Shown here piece after piece: positions 52,716-61,422 of a DNA stretch of 64,000 nucleotides. Both the position numbers and the translations under genes were made by a program. The notes below the pieces were generated by a model. It saw only the letters and a program-made list of their open reading frames with translations. It made no database searches and was not told the origin of the DNA. Positions within the stretch are counted from its first letter, which is position 1. Each line of letters begins with the position of its first letter. The stretch is taken from contig NZ_JAHLDU010000006.1 in the NCBI RefSeq assembly GCF_018861905.1, forward strand, positions 1-64,000, read 5' to 3'. The DNA comes from Clostridium sp. DSM 17811. GTDB taxonomy: Bacteria > Bacillota > Clostridia > Clostridiales > Clostridiaceae.

Positions 52716-53415
52716 AATAGCCTTCCTTGTCCTTTATGGTGAACCCAAATCCCCATATTGTATCTATTTTAAGAATTGACCCAGCATCTATTAACTTTTT
52801 TCTGATTCTTTTTATCATATCGTCAGTAGCACGGGTCTCCACTTCATTTTCAAAGCCCCAAATTTTATCTAATAATTCACTACGGCTAACTGCTCTGTTT
52901 TTATTATTTGCAAGATAATAAAGCAAAGATAACTCCATTCCTGTAAGGCCTATTACCTTATCTTTAATCTCCGCTTGTTTAGTATCAAGATTTATTATAA
53001 CATCCTGGATCTTAATAATTCTATTCCCACTAATATGTTTTGTATCCAATTTTATTCTTCTAAAAATGCTATTAACCCTAGCAATAAGTTCCAGTGGGCT
53101 AAAAGGTTTGGTAAGATAGTCGTCACACCCTAACGTAAGGCCTGCTATCTTATCAGGCTCTGTGTCTTTTGCAGATACAATTATTATTGGTACAGAACTA
53201 ATAGGTCTAATTTGCGAGCAAAGAGAGTAACCATCTATTTCAGGCATCATGATATCTATTATAAGCATGTCCGCCTGCCTTTCATTGAAAGCTTCAAGAA
53301 TGGCACGCCCATCTTTAAATATTTCTACTTCAAAACCAGCTTTAACAAGAAATGATTTTATAATATTACAAATATTTATTTCATCATCAGCAATATATAT
53401 CAGCTTTTTATTCAT
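52708..53415 (-). CDS. OmpR-family response regulator (system 2)
   Basis: 235 aa. Receiver with ADDE pocket, phosphoacceptor in MLIIDIMMPEIDGY, Lys in LTKPF; winged helix with ELLDKIWGFENEVETRATDDM and the terminal IDTIWGFGFTIKD. First gene of the minus-strand operon with the kinase. It is divergent from the repeat protein at 53596, and a direct repeat (53491-53516) in the shared gap is its likely binding site. Confidence 0.93.
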   Translation of the reverse strand: MNKKLIYIADDEINICNIIKSFLVKAGFEVEIFKDGRAILEAFNERQADMLIIDIMMPEIDGYSLCSQIRPISSVPIIIVSAKDTEPDKIAGLTLGCDDYLTKPFSPLELIARVNSIFRRIKLDTKHISGNRIIKIQDVIINLDTKQAEIKDKVIGLTGMELSLLYYLANNKNRAVSRSELLDKIWGFENEVETRATDDMIKRIRKKLIDAGSILKIDTIWGFGFTIKDKEGYYE

Positions 53416-53490
53416 GAATTTAGTTCACCTCAATTTATATTTTACCATATGTATACAAGAATGTTATTTTAAATTAATTTTCGTTTATAT

Positions 53491-53516
53491 TTGCCACAGT
53501 ATTGCCACAGTATTTG
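53491..53516. promoter_or_regulatory. Direct repeat between response regulator 2 and the repeat protein
   Basis: TTGCCACAGTA occurs twice, 11 bp apart (TTGCCACAGTATTGCCACAG..), immediately before TTGACT, a -35-like element pointing to the gene at 53596. The 11-bp period is typical of OmpR-family sites. Confidence 0.6.
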
Positions 53517-53595
53517 ACTATACTAAAACGTGTAATGTTACGATAATAGTACTAGGGGAATAAATTCAGACAAGCATATTAAAGGAGAGATAAAT

Positions 53596-54255
53596 ATGAA
53601 TACAATAAGCTCTAGTCAAAATACAATAAGTGCATATGCCCAAAACGAAAAAATACTTAAAGCTTTAGCAACCGCTAAAATTGAAGCTCAAAAAAAAGAA
53701 ACGCAAAATGACTCAATTAAAATTAGTCAACAAGCACTTCAAGCCCTTGGTACAACCTCTAATGTCACAACAAATACACCTACTAATCCTTTGGATTCTT
53801 TAGTAATTGCTGGAACAATCACCCTGGATCAATCGAATGCAATACAAAGCGCTTTTAAATCAACAGGTGCGGCTATTAAGTCTTCTGGTGTTTATGGTAG
53901 CAAACCTGTGAACCCATTAGATAGTTTGGTATCTGCAGGTACTATTACACAGGACCAAGCAACATCAGTTAAAGATGCCTTTGAATCCTCACTTAATGCG
54001 ACCAGAACCCAAAATAACCCAGTTACATCGACTTTAGATACTTTAGTATCTTCTGGAACAATTACTCAGACTCAAGAAGATGCCATACTTAAAGCATTAG
54101 AAGATTCTATGAAAGCAAATAAAACGAATTCTGCTAACTATAATAAAACATCAACAAATCCATTAGATAGTTTAGTATCTAATGGTACAATTTCTCAGGA
54201 CCAAGAAACAACAATCGAAGGTGCTTTTGAGAATGCTTTTGAAAATGCAATGTAA
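53596..54255 (+). CDS. Repeat protein with four LDSLV-x2-GTI-x2-DQ units
   Basis: 219 aa, no signal peptide. After a 55-residue Gln/Ser/Thr-rich start, four units of about 40 residues share the core NPLDSLVSAGTITQDQATSV followed by an amphipathic helix with (K/E)xAF/AL. The units lie at about 58-85, 102-130, 145-172 and 194-219. The core looks like a short helix-turn-helix hairpin with a conserved GTI turn. No named family recognised. RBS AAAGGAGA. It forms a pair with the next gene, whose N-terminus is also Ser/Thr-rich. Confidence 0.7.
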   Translation: MNTISSSQNTISAYAQNEKILKALATAKIEAQKKETQNDSIKISQQALQALGTTSNVTTNTPTNPLDSLVIAGTITLDQSNAIQSAFKSTGAAIKSSGVYGSKPVNPLDSLVSAGTITQDQATSVKDAFESSLNATRTQNNPVTSTLDTLVSSGTITQTQEDAILKALEDSMKANKTNSANYNKTSTNPLDSLVSNGTISQDQETTIEGAFENAFENAM

Positions 54256-54301
54256 CAAATATATTCACAATAAAATCATAATATAATTACGGAGGGAAAA
54301 T

Positions 54302-54664
54302 ATGAGTATTTCATTAGTTTCATCAACATCAACATCAACATCAACTGCGACAACAAGTAGTACAAGTAGTAGCAGTGATGTAAGTTCACTTAAATCACAA
54401 CTAACGTCTCTTAATTCTCAGTTAAATGCAATTAGTTCGAGCAAGGATGATGAGAAAACAAAAACGGCAAAAGCTTCGGTTATTGAAGCTAAAATACAAC
54501 AAGTTCAAGCACAAATTGCTCAAAAGCAATCTGGCAAAACAGATCAAACATCAAGTGCAGAGCAAACATCAAAGACTAGCGATAGTAGTTTAGACCTTTT
54601 GAAAAGTACTTCAACAAAATCCTCTAAATCTACTAGTAATAACATACTTGATGTTTATGCTTAA
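54302..54664 (+). CDS. Small Ser/Thr-rich coiled-coil protein (FlxA-like)
   Basis: 120 aa. A Ser/Thr run at the start (about 4-25), a heptad-patterned coiled coil (SLKSQLTSLNSQLNAI ... SVIEAKIQQVQAQIAQKQ), then a Ser/Thr/Lys tail ending NNILDVYA. The pattern resembles FlxA-like proteins. No signal peptide. RBS GGAGGGA. It follows the repeat protein by 46 nt and both are closed by the terminator at 54684-54716. Confidence 0.7.
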   Translation: MSISLVSSTSTSTSTATTSSTSSSSDVSSLKSQLTSLNSQLNAISSSKDDEKTKTAKASVIEAKIQQVQAQIAQKQSGKTDQTSSAEQTSKTSDSSLDLLKSTSTKSSKSTSNNILDVYA

Positions 54665-54683
54665 TAAACATATTCTCAAATGT

Positions 54684-54716
54684 AAAAACAGCCAACAATT
54701 TGTTGGTTGTTTTTTC
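54684..54716 (+). terminator. Terminator after the coiled-coil gene
   Basis: AACAGCCAACAA pairs with TTGTTGGTTGTT (one G-U), followed by TTTTTTCTTTTT. Confidence 0.85.
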
Positions 54717-54839
54717 TTTTTGAGATTACGCTCAACATGTTAAGAGTAATGTATTACGAGCAATGCTATGTCACCGCTAATTATTTATAATCATATAATG
54801 AAATGTATTATAACTAATTGTTTAATTGGAGGTTTTTAC

Positions 54840-55925
54840 ATGAGTAATAAATATAAAATTTGTGTATATGCAATCTGTAAAAACGAGGAAAAATTTGTTG
54901 ACCGCTTTATGGATCATGTCGAAAGCGCTGACATTGTTGTAGTTGTAGATACAGGCTCTACTGATGATACAATTAATAAGCTAAAAGAAAGAGGTGCTGT
55001 TGTTTATTCTCTTATTGCTACTCCATTTCGATTTGATTACTCAAGAAATGAATGTTTAAAATTTATTCCAGACGATATAGATATTTGTGTATCCTCTGAT
55101 CTTGATGATGTTATAGAGGATGGTTGGAGAGATTGTCTAGAAAATTCATGGAAAAAAGAAACCACAAGAGGTTCATATCTGTATAATTGGAGCATTAATG
55201 CAGATGGCTCACCCGCTGTACAATATACCTGGTCAAGAATTCATGCAAGACACGGATATAAATGGATATATCCAACACATGAAATTTTAGAATATATAGG
55301 TGATAAAGAGGAAAAAGAAGTCTATATTAAAGGCCTTGTGTACAATCATTATCCAGATGTATCAAAAAACAGAAGTTTAAATCTTCCATTATTAAAATTG
55401 GCTATAGAAGAAAATCCTAATAGTAGTAGAAATCTATATTATCTTGGCCGCGAATATATGTTTGAAAGTAACTGGGATGATTGTATTTCAACCTTAAAAA
55501 AGTATTTAGCACTACCAACATCAAATTGGGAAGAGGAAAGATCCTCTTCTATGAGATTTATCGGAAAATCATATTGTGAAAAGGGAGAATTTCTAAATGG
55601 TAAAAAATGGTTTTACAAGGCAATAAGTGAATCAATTTTATCGAGGGAGCCATATATAGACCTGTCTTTACTAGCTTACAGAGAGGCGGATTGGTCTAGT
55701 GTTTATTATTATGCAACTGAGGCATTAAAAATCAAAGAAAAATCATTTACCTTTGCTAACGATGCAAATGCTTGGGACTATACTCCTTATGATTTGGCAG
55801 CTTTAGGATGCTATAATTTAAACATGATAGATAAGGCAATAGAATTTTCAGAGCTTGCGGTTAAGCTTGCGCCTAATGATGAAAGGTTATTAAACAATCA
55901 TAAAATATATTTAAAGAGTTTATAA
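54840..55925 (+). CDS. GT2 glycosyltransferase with TPR-like C-terminus
   Basis: 361 aa from the ATG at 54840, which has TTGGAGG at the right spacing; the longer frame lacks an RBS. GT-A start ICVYAICKNEEKFVDRFMDH, donor motif VVDTGSTDDT, and the SDLDDVIEDGW segment where the metal-binding DxD is expected. After about residue 200 it turns into helical TPR-like repeats (NPNSSRNLYYLGREYMFESN, YDLAALGCYNLNMIDKAIEF). Soluble. Upstream of the collagen-like gene, so glycosylation of that exosporium protein is a reasonable guess. Confidence 0.83.
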   Translation: MSNKYKICVYAICKNEEKFVDRFMDHVESADIVVVVDTGSTDDTINKLKERGAVVYSLIATPFRFDYSRNECLKFIPDDIDICVSSDLDDVIEDGWRDCLENSWKKETTRGSYLYNWSINADGSPAVQYTWSRIHARHGYKWIYPTHEILEYIGDKEEKEVYIKGLVYNHYPDVSKNRSLNLPLLKLAIEENPNSSRNLYYLGREYMFESNWDDCISTLKKYLALPTSNWEEERSSSMRFIGKSYCEKGEFLNGKKWFYKAISESILSREPYIDLSLLAYREADWSSVYYYATEALKIKEKSFTFANDANAWDYTPYDLAALGCYNLNMIDKAIEFSELAVKLAPNDERLLNNHKIYLKSL

Positions 55926-55948
55926 ATATATTTATTTCACTTATATAT

Positions 55949-55984
55949 TAAAAAATATAGATTATACTCTAATCTATATTTTTT
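55949..55984 (+). terminator. Terminator after the GT2-TPR gene
   Basis: AAAAAATATAGATTA pairs with TAATCTATATTTTTT. Confidence 0.8.
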
Positions 55985-56030
55985 AATATATATGTTTAAC
56001 ACAAAACAAAGCATCTGCATACTATATAAA

Positions 56031-56127
56031 GAAAGTACAAGCTTTAAATAAAAAGTACAAGCATTCTAAATAAAAGAAATTACAAGCATTTTAAATAAAT
56101 AGAGTATAAGCATTTAAATAAATAGAG
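56031..56127. repeat. Degenerate tandem repeat upstream of the collagen-like gene
   Basis: About four units of 20-26 bp based on AAGTACAAGCATTTTAAATAAAT (units begin near 56031, 56051, 56075 and 56101), directly before the collagen-like gene. It could hold repeated regulator sites or be simple slippage. Confidence 0.65.
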
Positions 56128-56153
56128 TATTAATAATAAGGAAGGTGTCTATA

Positions 56154-57170
56154 TTGAGTAAAAATAAAGAAGATGAAACTTATGACTATTTTATTAAAGA
56201 AAAAAAACATTCTGATGACAAACACGATTGCTGTGACAAACACAAATGTTGCGACCCTTGCGATCCTTGCCATCCTGATTGTGTGAAATGTATAGTTGGA
56301 CCAACTGGTCCTACTGGCCCAACTGGACCTACTGGCCCTACTGGACGAACTGGCCCAACTGGTGAAACTGGTCCTACTGGTGAAACTGGTCCTACTGGAC
56401 GAACTGGACCTACTGGTCCTACTGGTCCCACTGGCCCTGCTGGTACTAATGGTACTAATGGTACTAATGGAGCCACTGGTCCTACTGGTCCTGCTGGCGC
56501 TAATGGCGCTAACGGCCCTACTGGTCCTGCTGGCGCTAATGGTGCCGCTGGAGCTAATGGCGCTACCGGCCCTACTGGTCCTGCTGGCGCTAATGGTGCC
56601 GCTGGAGCTAATGGTGCTACCGGCCCTACTGGTCCCGCTGGCGCTAACGGTGCCGCTGGAGCTAATGGTGCTACTGGCCCAACCGGTCCTACTGGAGCTA
56701 CTGGTCCTACTGGAGCTACTGGTCCTACTGGCCCAACAGGAGCTACTGGTCCAAGTTTTAATTCCTATGCAAATGGTGTCATCACAACAAATAGAACATC
56801 GATTCCAGTTGGAGGCACTATTATTTATGATAATGTAGCTATTGTCGGACCTGATTTAAGTTATAATTCGGCAACAGGTATATTTACAGTTAATACAACT
56901 GGTGTTTATGTAATTGACTGGAAAATCGCTGTTACTCCAAATCCTGGAACAGTTTCTATAGAAGTTGATTTAGTATCCTCTATACGTGGAATTGTTGCCG
57001 GTATATCTGTTACAGCAACAAATCCATTAATAACTGGCTCTAATAGGATTTATGCAGCAACAGCAGGAGAAACTTTCAGATTTGTTAACAATTCAGGTGG
57101 ACCTATTAGTATAGTATTGGTAGGTCTAGTTGGACCTATTGGAACCGTATCTATTTTTAGAATTGTTTAA
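56154..57170 (+). CDS. Collagen-like BclA-type exosporium glycoprotein
   Basis: About 338 aa from TTG at 56154, spaced 8 nt from AAGGAAGG; the GTG at 56145 is inside that site. The N-terminus is rich in Cys, Asp and His ([20 protein letters not shown]), followed by [10 protein letters not shown] and about 50 Gly-x-y triplets, mostly GPT, GAN and GAT (about 45-200). The C-terminus (about 205-338) is a TNF/C1q-like beta domain ([20 protein letters not shown] ...). This is the layout of clostridial and Bacillus BclA spore-surface proteins. The Cys-rich head may cross-link into the exosporium. The triplet number is expected to vary between strains. Confidence 0.87.
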   Translation: MSKNKEDETYDYFIKEKKHSDDKHDCCDKHKCCDPCDPCHPDCVKCIVGPTGPTGPTGPTGPTGRTGPTGETGPTGETGPTGRTGPTGPTGPTGPAGTNGTNGTNGATGPTGPAGANGANGPTGPAGANGAAGANGATGPTGPAGANGAAGANGATGPTGPAGANGAAGANGATGPTGPTGATGPTGATGPTGPTGATGPSFNSYANGVITTNRTSIPVGGTIIYDNVAIVGPDLSYNSATGIFTVNTTGVYVIDWKIAVTPNPGTVSIEVDLVSSIRGIVAGISVTATNPLITGSNRIYAATAGETFRFVNNSGGPISIVLVGLVGPIGTVSIFRIV

Positions 57171-57220
57171 CAATGTTAAGTTGATCTTAACAAATATAAA
57201 ATTATCTCATTAGCTTAATT

Positions 57221-57247
57221 GGCTGCCTATCATAGGCAGCCTTTTTA
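57221..57247 (+). terminator. Terminator after the collagen-like gene
   Basis: GGCTGCCTATCATAGGCAGCC is a near-perfect inverted repeat followed by TTTTTATTT. Confidence 0.9.
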
Positions 57248-57278
57248 TTTAAAAACAAACAATACTTATATGAATTTA

Positions 57279-57296
57279 TCACATAAAGTTCACATA
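57279..57296 (+). promoter_or_regulatory. OmpR-type direct repeat before the GT2 gene
   Basis: TCACATAAAGTTCACATA differs by one base from 47250-47267. The following TTTGATACT..GCTACAATTT is also conserved. It lies about 100 nt upstream of the start. Confidence 0.72.
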
Positions 57297-57394
57297 TTGA
57301 TTTGATACTGATGCTACAATTTCCCCTTATACTTTTAATTATAGAGAAACAGTGAAAATTGATTAAAAAAATTGATTCGAAGGGAATGATAGTA

Positions 57395-58423
57395 ATGAGT
57401 AATGGAATTATTTATTCAGTAGTAGTGCCTTTGTATAATGAAGAACTAGTTATAGAAGAGAGTTATAAACGATTAAAATCCGTTATGGATAGTACAAATG
57501 GAAAATATGAAATTTTATTTGTTAATGATGGAAGCCGCGATGCAACAAGAAATAAAACAGAAAATATATGTAGGTTAGATAAGAATATAAAGCTTATAAA
57601 TTTTTCAAGAAATTTTGGACATCAAGCTGCCATAACTGCTGGAATGAATCAGGCAATAGGTGATGCTGTTATTGTAATAGATGCCGATCTTCAAGATCCT
57701 CCTGAAGCTATAATCGATATGATATCAAAGTGGAAGGAAGGTTACGATGTAGTATATGGCAAAAGAGTTAAAAGAGTTGGCGAAACCTTTTTTAAGAAAT
57801 TTACATCTACTGCCTACTATAGATTACTAAAAAGTATGACGAGTATAGATATTCCAGTTGATACTGGAGATTTTAGACTTATAGACAGAAAAGTATGCGA
57901 TGCTCTAAACTCAATGCCAGAAAAGAACAGATATATAAGGGGTTTAGTTAGTTGGATTGGTTATAAACAAACATTTGTAGAATTTGTACGCAAAGAAAGA
58001 TTTGCTGGTGAAACAAAATATTCCCTAAAAAAAATGTTTACATTAGCTTTTGATGGAATAACTTCCTTTTCTTATAAACCATTAATATTTGCTGGCTACT
58101 TTGGAGCATTTACTGGATTAATAGGTATTGTTTTATTAATTGGTACTATTGTAACCTCAATTATTGATAAAAGTGCTATATTAAACTTAGGCTTAATTCT
58201 TTCAATTTCCTTAATGATGTTTGGACTAATGTTTTGTTTTATGGCTATTATGGGACAATATATTGCAAGAATTTCTGAGGAGAGTAAAAATAGACCTCTA
58301 TATATAGTAGCAAATACTGTAAGCTATAATGAACTTAAAAATAGTGTAACTTTTAAAGGAAATAGATCACCTGAAATATATGATTTAAAAATCACTTCAA
58401 AAGGCGAAGCAATAGGTAATTAG
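57395..58423 (+). CDS. Polyprenyl-phosphate sugar synthase, GtrB/YkcC type
   Basis: About 342 aa from the ATG at 57395, spaced 9 nt from AAGGGA. GT2 catalytic domain: SVVVPLYNEELVIEESYKRL, FVNDGSRDAT, NFGHQAAITAGMNQA, VIDADLQDPPE (DxD), and TGDFRLIDRKV. Two C-terminal membrane helices (about 225-300) close the protein. The family makes polyprenyl-phosphate-glucose, -mannose or -GlcNAc on the inner membrane face. Sharing an operator with the GT39 gene, it is the probable donor supplier for GT39, as in ykcB/ykcC-type pairs. Confidence 0.9.
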   Translation: MSNGIIYSVVVPLYNEELVIEESYKRLKSVMDSTNGKYEILFVNDGSRDATRNKTENICRLDKNIKLINFSRNFGHQAAITAGMNQAIGDAVIVIDADLQDPPEAIIDMISKWKEGYDVVYGKRVKRVGETFFKKFTSTAYYRLLKSMTSIDIPVDTGDFRLIDRKVCDALNSMPEKNRYIRGLVSWIGYKQTFVEFVRKERFAGETKYSLKKMFTLAFDGITSFSYKPLIFAGYFGAFTGLIGIVLLIGTIVTSIIDKSAILNLGLILSISLMMFGLMFCFMAIMGQYIARISEESKNRPLYIVANTVSYNELKNSVTFKGNRSPEIYDLKITSKGEAIGN

Positions 58424-58442
58424 ATAAACCTCATATTACAAA

Positions 58443-58488
58443 AAATCCTCCTGTAAATGAAATATCATTTACAGGAGGATTTTTTTAA
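58443..58488. terminator. Bidirectional terminator between GT2 and hom
   Basis: AAAATCCTCCTGTAAATGA pairs with TCATTTACAGGAGGATTTT, followed by T residues, between convergent genes. Confidence 0.92.
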
Positions 58489-58495
58489 TTTAATA

Positions 58496-59785
58496 CTAAT
58501 TAAATGATTCTATTCTTATTATACTTTCCACATTATTTACGCTATCTAATTGTATTATTTTATTAAGTGAATTTCTTATGTTCTTTTCTTCACTTTTATG
58601 TGTTATAAATGCAAGTGAGGAATGATCACCACGCTCTACATCTTGAGTAATTGATACAATGCTAACATTATTTTCTCCAAATATATTTGCTGTATCTCCT
58701 AAAACCCCTGCCTTATCCTTAAAATCGAGTCTGATATAAAATTCAGATTCATTTTCCCGAGCTTTTTTCACTTCTTTAAAATCAACCGCACAGGCTGTCT
58801 CTGTTAGATCAACTGGCTTTATATTATTTCTTAATATAGATATTATATCCCCTACAACTGCACTTCCTGTTGGCAGATCCCCTGCTCCTTTTCCGTACAG
58901 CATTAACTCTCCAACTGCATTACCTTTTATCATAATTGCATTATAAGCATCATTTACATTTGCCATAGGATGAGTTGACGGAATTAGGGTTGGATGTACT
59001 CTTAGCTCTAACTTGTTATCTATCTCCTTTGCTATTGCTAACAGTTTTATAGTATAGCCAAATTTTTTAGCATACTCTATATCTACGGCGCTTATATTTC
59101 TTATTCCTTCTCTATAGATACAATCATGATCCACTTCTGTTCCAAAAGCTAGTGAAGACATTATGGCAAGCTTATATACGGCATCATAACCATCAACATC
59201 AGAAGTCGGATCAGCTTCCGCATAGCCCTTATCTTGAGCCTCTTTTAATGCTTCATCGAAACTACTTCCATCTAGAGTCATTTTGCTTAATATATAATTA
59301 GTTGTTCCATTTATAATCCCTACTATCTGCTCAATCCGATTTGCTGTAAGGCTCTCATTAATTTCACGTATTATTGGGATTCCACCAGCTACACTTGCCT
59401 CATAATAAAATAATACATTTTCTGCGTCAGCTATTTTAAATAATTCCTTGCTCCAGTTTGCAATTACTAATTTATTAGCAGTTACAATATGTTTTTTGGC
59501 TTTCATTGCTCGTATCATATAGTCCTTAGCCTCGCTACTTCCACCAATAAGTTCAACAACTATCTTTATACTCTCATCGTTAATAATATCATCAATATTA
59601 TTTGTTAATATTCCAGGAGCTACTGCAATATCTCTCTTTTTATTTATATCTTTTACAAGTATTTTGGTTACCTCTATTTCATAATTTGAACGTTTCATTA
59701 TTTCTTTTTTATTCTCCAACAAAATCTTCCAAACACCCGTACCTACATTACCAAAACCTAAAATTGCTATTTTGACCTTTTCCAT
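58496..59785 (-). CDS. hom: Homoserine dehydrogenase
   Basis: 429 aa. NAD(P) motif GFGNVGTGVW, then VTANKLVIA, the catalytic/substrate region GIPIIREINESL with IVGIINGTTNYIL and AQDKGYAEADPTSDVDGYDA, and a C-terminal ACT domain (about 350-429). It reduces aspartate semialdehyde to homoserine, the branch point to methionine and threonine. Third gene of the minus-strand set apgM-like, thrC, hom behind a SAM-I riboswitch. The ACT domain suggests additional feedback control, usually by threonine. Confidence 0.95.
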   Translation of the reverse strand: MEKVKIAILGFGNVGTGVWKILLENKKEIMKRSNYEIEVTKILVKDINKKRDIAVAPGILTNNIDDIINDESIKIVVELIGGSSEAKDYMIRAMKAKKHIVTANKLVIANWSKELFKIADAENVLFYYEASVAGGIPIIREINESLTANRIEQIVGIINGTTNYILSKMTLDGSSFDEALKEAQDKGYAEADPTSDVDGYDAVYKLAIMSSLAFGTEVDHDCIYREGIRNISAVDIEYAKKFGYTIKLLAIAKEIDNKLELRVHPTLIPSTHPMANVNDAYNAIMIKGNAVGELMLYGKGAGDLPTGSAVVGDIISILRNNIKPVDLTETACAVDFKEVKKARENESEFYIRLDFKDKAGVLGDTANIFGENNVSIVSITQDVERGDHSSLAFITHKSEEKNIRNSLNKIIQLDSVNNVESIIRIESFN

Positions 59786-59869
59786 GTTGAATTCTCCTTT
59801 CCTAAACCATTATATAAGTACCGTTAACCACTGTACTTTTTGATTTATTATAATATTGAAAATCTCTCC

Positions 59870-61360
59870 TTAAATATTAAGAATCTTTTCAATTTGCATT
59901 TGCATTTCATTTTTATCGCAAACAGTTTTATGAAGTATAGGTCTTGTTTCTAAATCCTTTATACCCACTGGAATATCACCTTTTGTTAATTTACTAAGTT
60001 CTTTTATTAATTTAAAATCATTTAAACCAATGTATTTTGCATCTATTGATTTCATAACATCAGGCGTAAATTTATATGGACTTGCTGTAGACACGATAAC
60101 TGTCTTTGTAGTATCCTTCGTTTCTTCTAAATATTTTTTATAAACCGCATAAGAGACTGCAGTATGAGTATCAATTACGTAATTAGTAGTTTTATAAACC
60201 GCAGTTATTGCTTTTGCTGTATCTTCTTCGCTTGCATAACCTCCGTAGAAGTCCTTTAACTCTTTTTTCATATTATCATCAATCTCATATTTACCATCTT
60301 TTTTAAGCTTGTCCATAAGATCCTTTATCTTTGATGTATTTTCCCCACTAATAGCATATAAAAGTCTTTCAAGGTTACTTGAAATTAATATATCCATTGA
60401 AGGAGACATTGTAATTACAAAATCACGTACCCTATCGTATGTACCTGTATTTATAAAATCAAATAAAACTTTATTCTCATTTGAAGCACATATTAGTTTT
60501 TTAATTGGAAGTCCCATTTTTTTTGCATAATATCCTGCTAATATGTTACCAAAATTTCCAGTAGGAACACAGAAATTTATCTCTTCGCCTGCTTTTATTT
60601 CACCCTTATTACAAAGCTGAGTATATGCATAAAAATAATAGACAACCTGAGGTATTAACCTTCCTATATTTATTGAATTAGCTGATGAAAACATTTTATT
60701 ATTATCATCTAATCTCTTAATAAGACTATCATCTGTAAGCATCTGCTTAACGCCATTTTGAGCGTCGTCAAAATTTCCCTCAATTCCTATGACAGAGGTA
60801 TTATCCCCTGATTGCGTTAGCATCTGCCTTTTTTGAATTTCGCTTACACCCTCTTGTGGGAAAAATACTATTATTTTTGTACCATCTACATTTGCAAAAC
60901 CCTCAAGTGCAGCTTTACCTGTATCTCCAGATGTTGCAGTAAGAATAACCATTTCTTTATTTATGTTTAATTTCTTTACTGCATTTTTTAATAAATAAGG
61001 TAATATTGATAAAGCCATATCCTTAAACGCTAAAGTTGGTCCATGATATAATTCTAGAAAATAATTTTCTCCATGTTTTACTAGTGGTGCAATAACTGGT
61101 GTATCAAATTTTTCATCATATGCCTTGTCTATAGACTCTAATAAATCTTTTTCATCATAATCAGTTAAAAATTCCTTCATTATAGTAAATGCCAATTTTT
61201 TATAATCCATTCCTTTTAATTCTTCAAGGCTTGCAGTAAGTTTTGGTATTGATGTTGGTACAAAAAGACCACCATCTTCGCTAAGACCTCTTGCAATAGC
61301 TTCTGCTGATTTCACTAGTTTTTCATTTCCACGAGTACTCTTATAATATATTTGCTTCAT
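59870..61360 (-). CDS. thrC: Threonine synthase
   Basis: 496 aa, the long (yeast/E. coli-type) class: start YYKSTRGNEKLVKSAEAIARGL, PLP-lysine in HGPTLAFKDMALSILPYLL, phosphate-binding ATSGDTGKAALEG, and NFGNILAGYYAKKMGLPI. It converts O-phosphohomoserine to threonine. Between hom and the ApgM-type gene in one operon. A classical GHMP-type thrB is not seen in this operon. Confidence 0.95.
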   Translation of the reverse strand: MKQIYYKSTRGNEKLVKSAEAIARGLSEDGGLFVPTSIPKLTASLEELKGMDYKKLAFTIMKEFLTDYDEKDLLESIDKAYDEKFDTPVIAPLVKHGENYFLELYHGPTLAFKDMALSILPYLLKNAVKKLNINKEMVILTATSGDTGKAALEGFANVDGTKIIVFFPQEGVSEIQKRQMLTQSGDNTSVIGIEGNFDDAQNGVKQMLTDDSLIKRLDDNNKMFSSANSINIGRLIPQVVYYFYAYTQLCNKGEIKAGEEINFCVPTGNFGNILAGYYAKKMGLPIKKLICASNENKVLFDFINTGTYDRVRDFVITMSPSMDILISSNLERLLYAISGENTSKIKDLMDKLKKDGKYEIDDNMKKELKDFYGGYASEEDTAKAITAVYKTTNYVIDTHTAVSYAVYKKYLEETKDTTKTVIVSTASPYKFTPDVMKSIDAKYIGLNDFKLIKELSKLTKGDIPVGIKDLETRPILHKTVCDKNEMQMQIEKILNI

Positions 61361-61422
61361 AATATTATTCCTCCCACTTCATCTTTTATAGATTACATTT
61401 AAAATTTTTATATTAGTTGCTC

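Noticed and set aside
56286-56750. CRISPR-like or tandem DNA repeats
   Set aside because: The periodicity is 9 bp multiples encoding Gly-x-y collagen triplets in one long frame, with no spacers.
56186-56838. Overlapping open frames on both strands across the collagen region
   Set aside because: They arise from the repetitive GGT-CC-ACT pattern and have no RBS or protein-like sequence.
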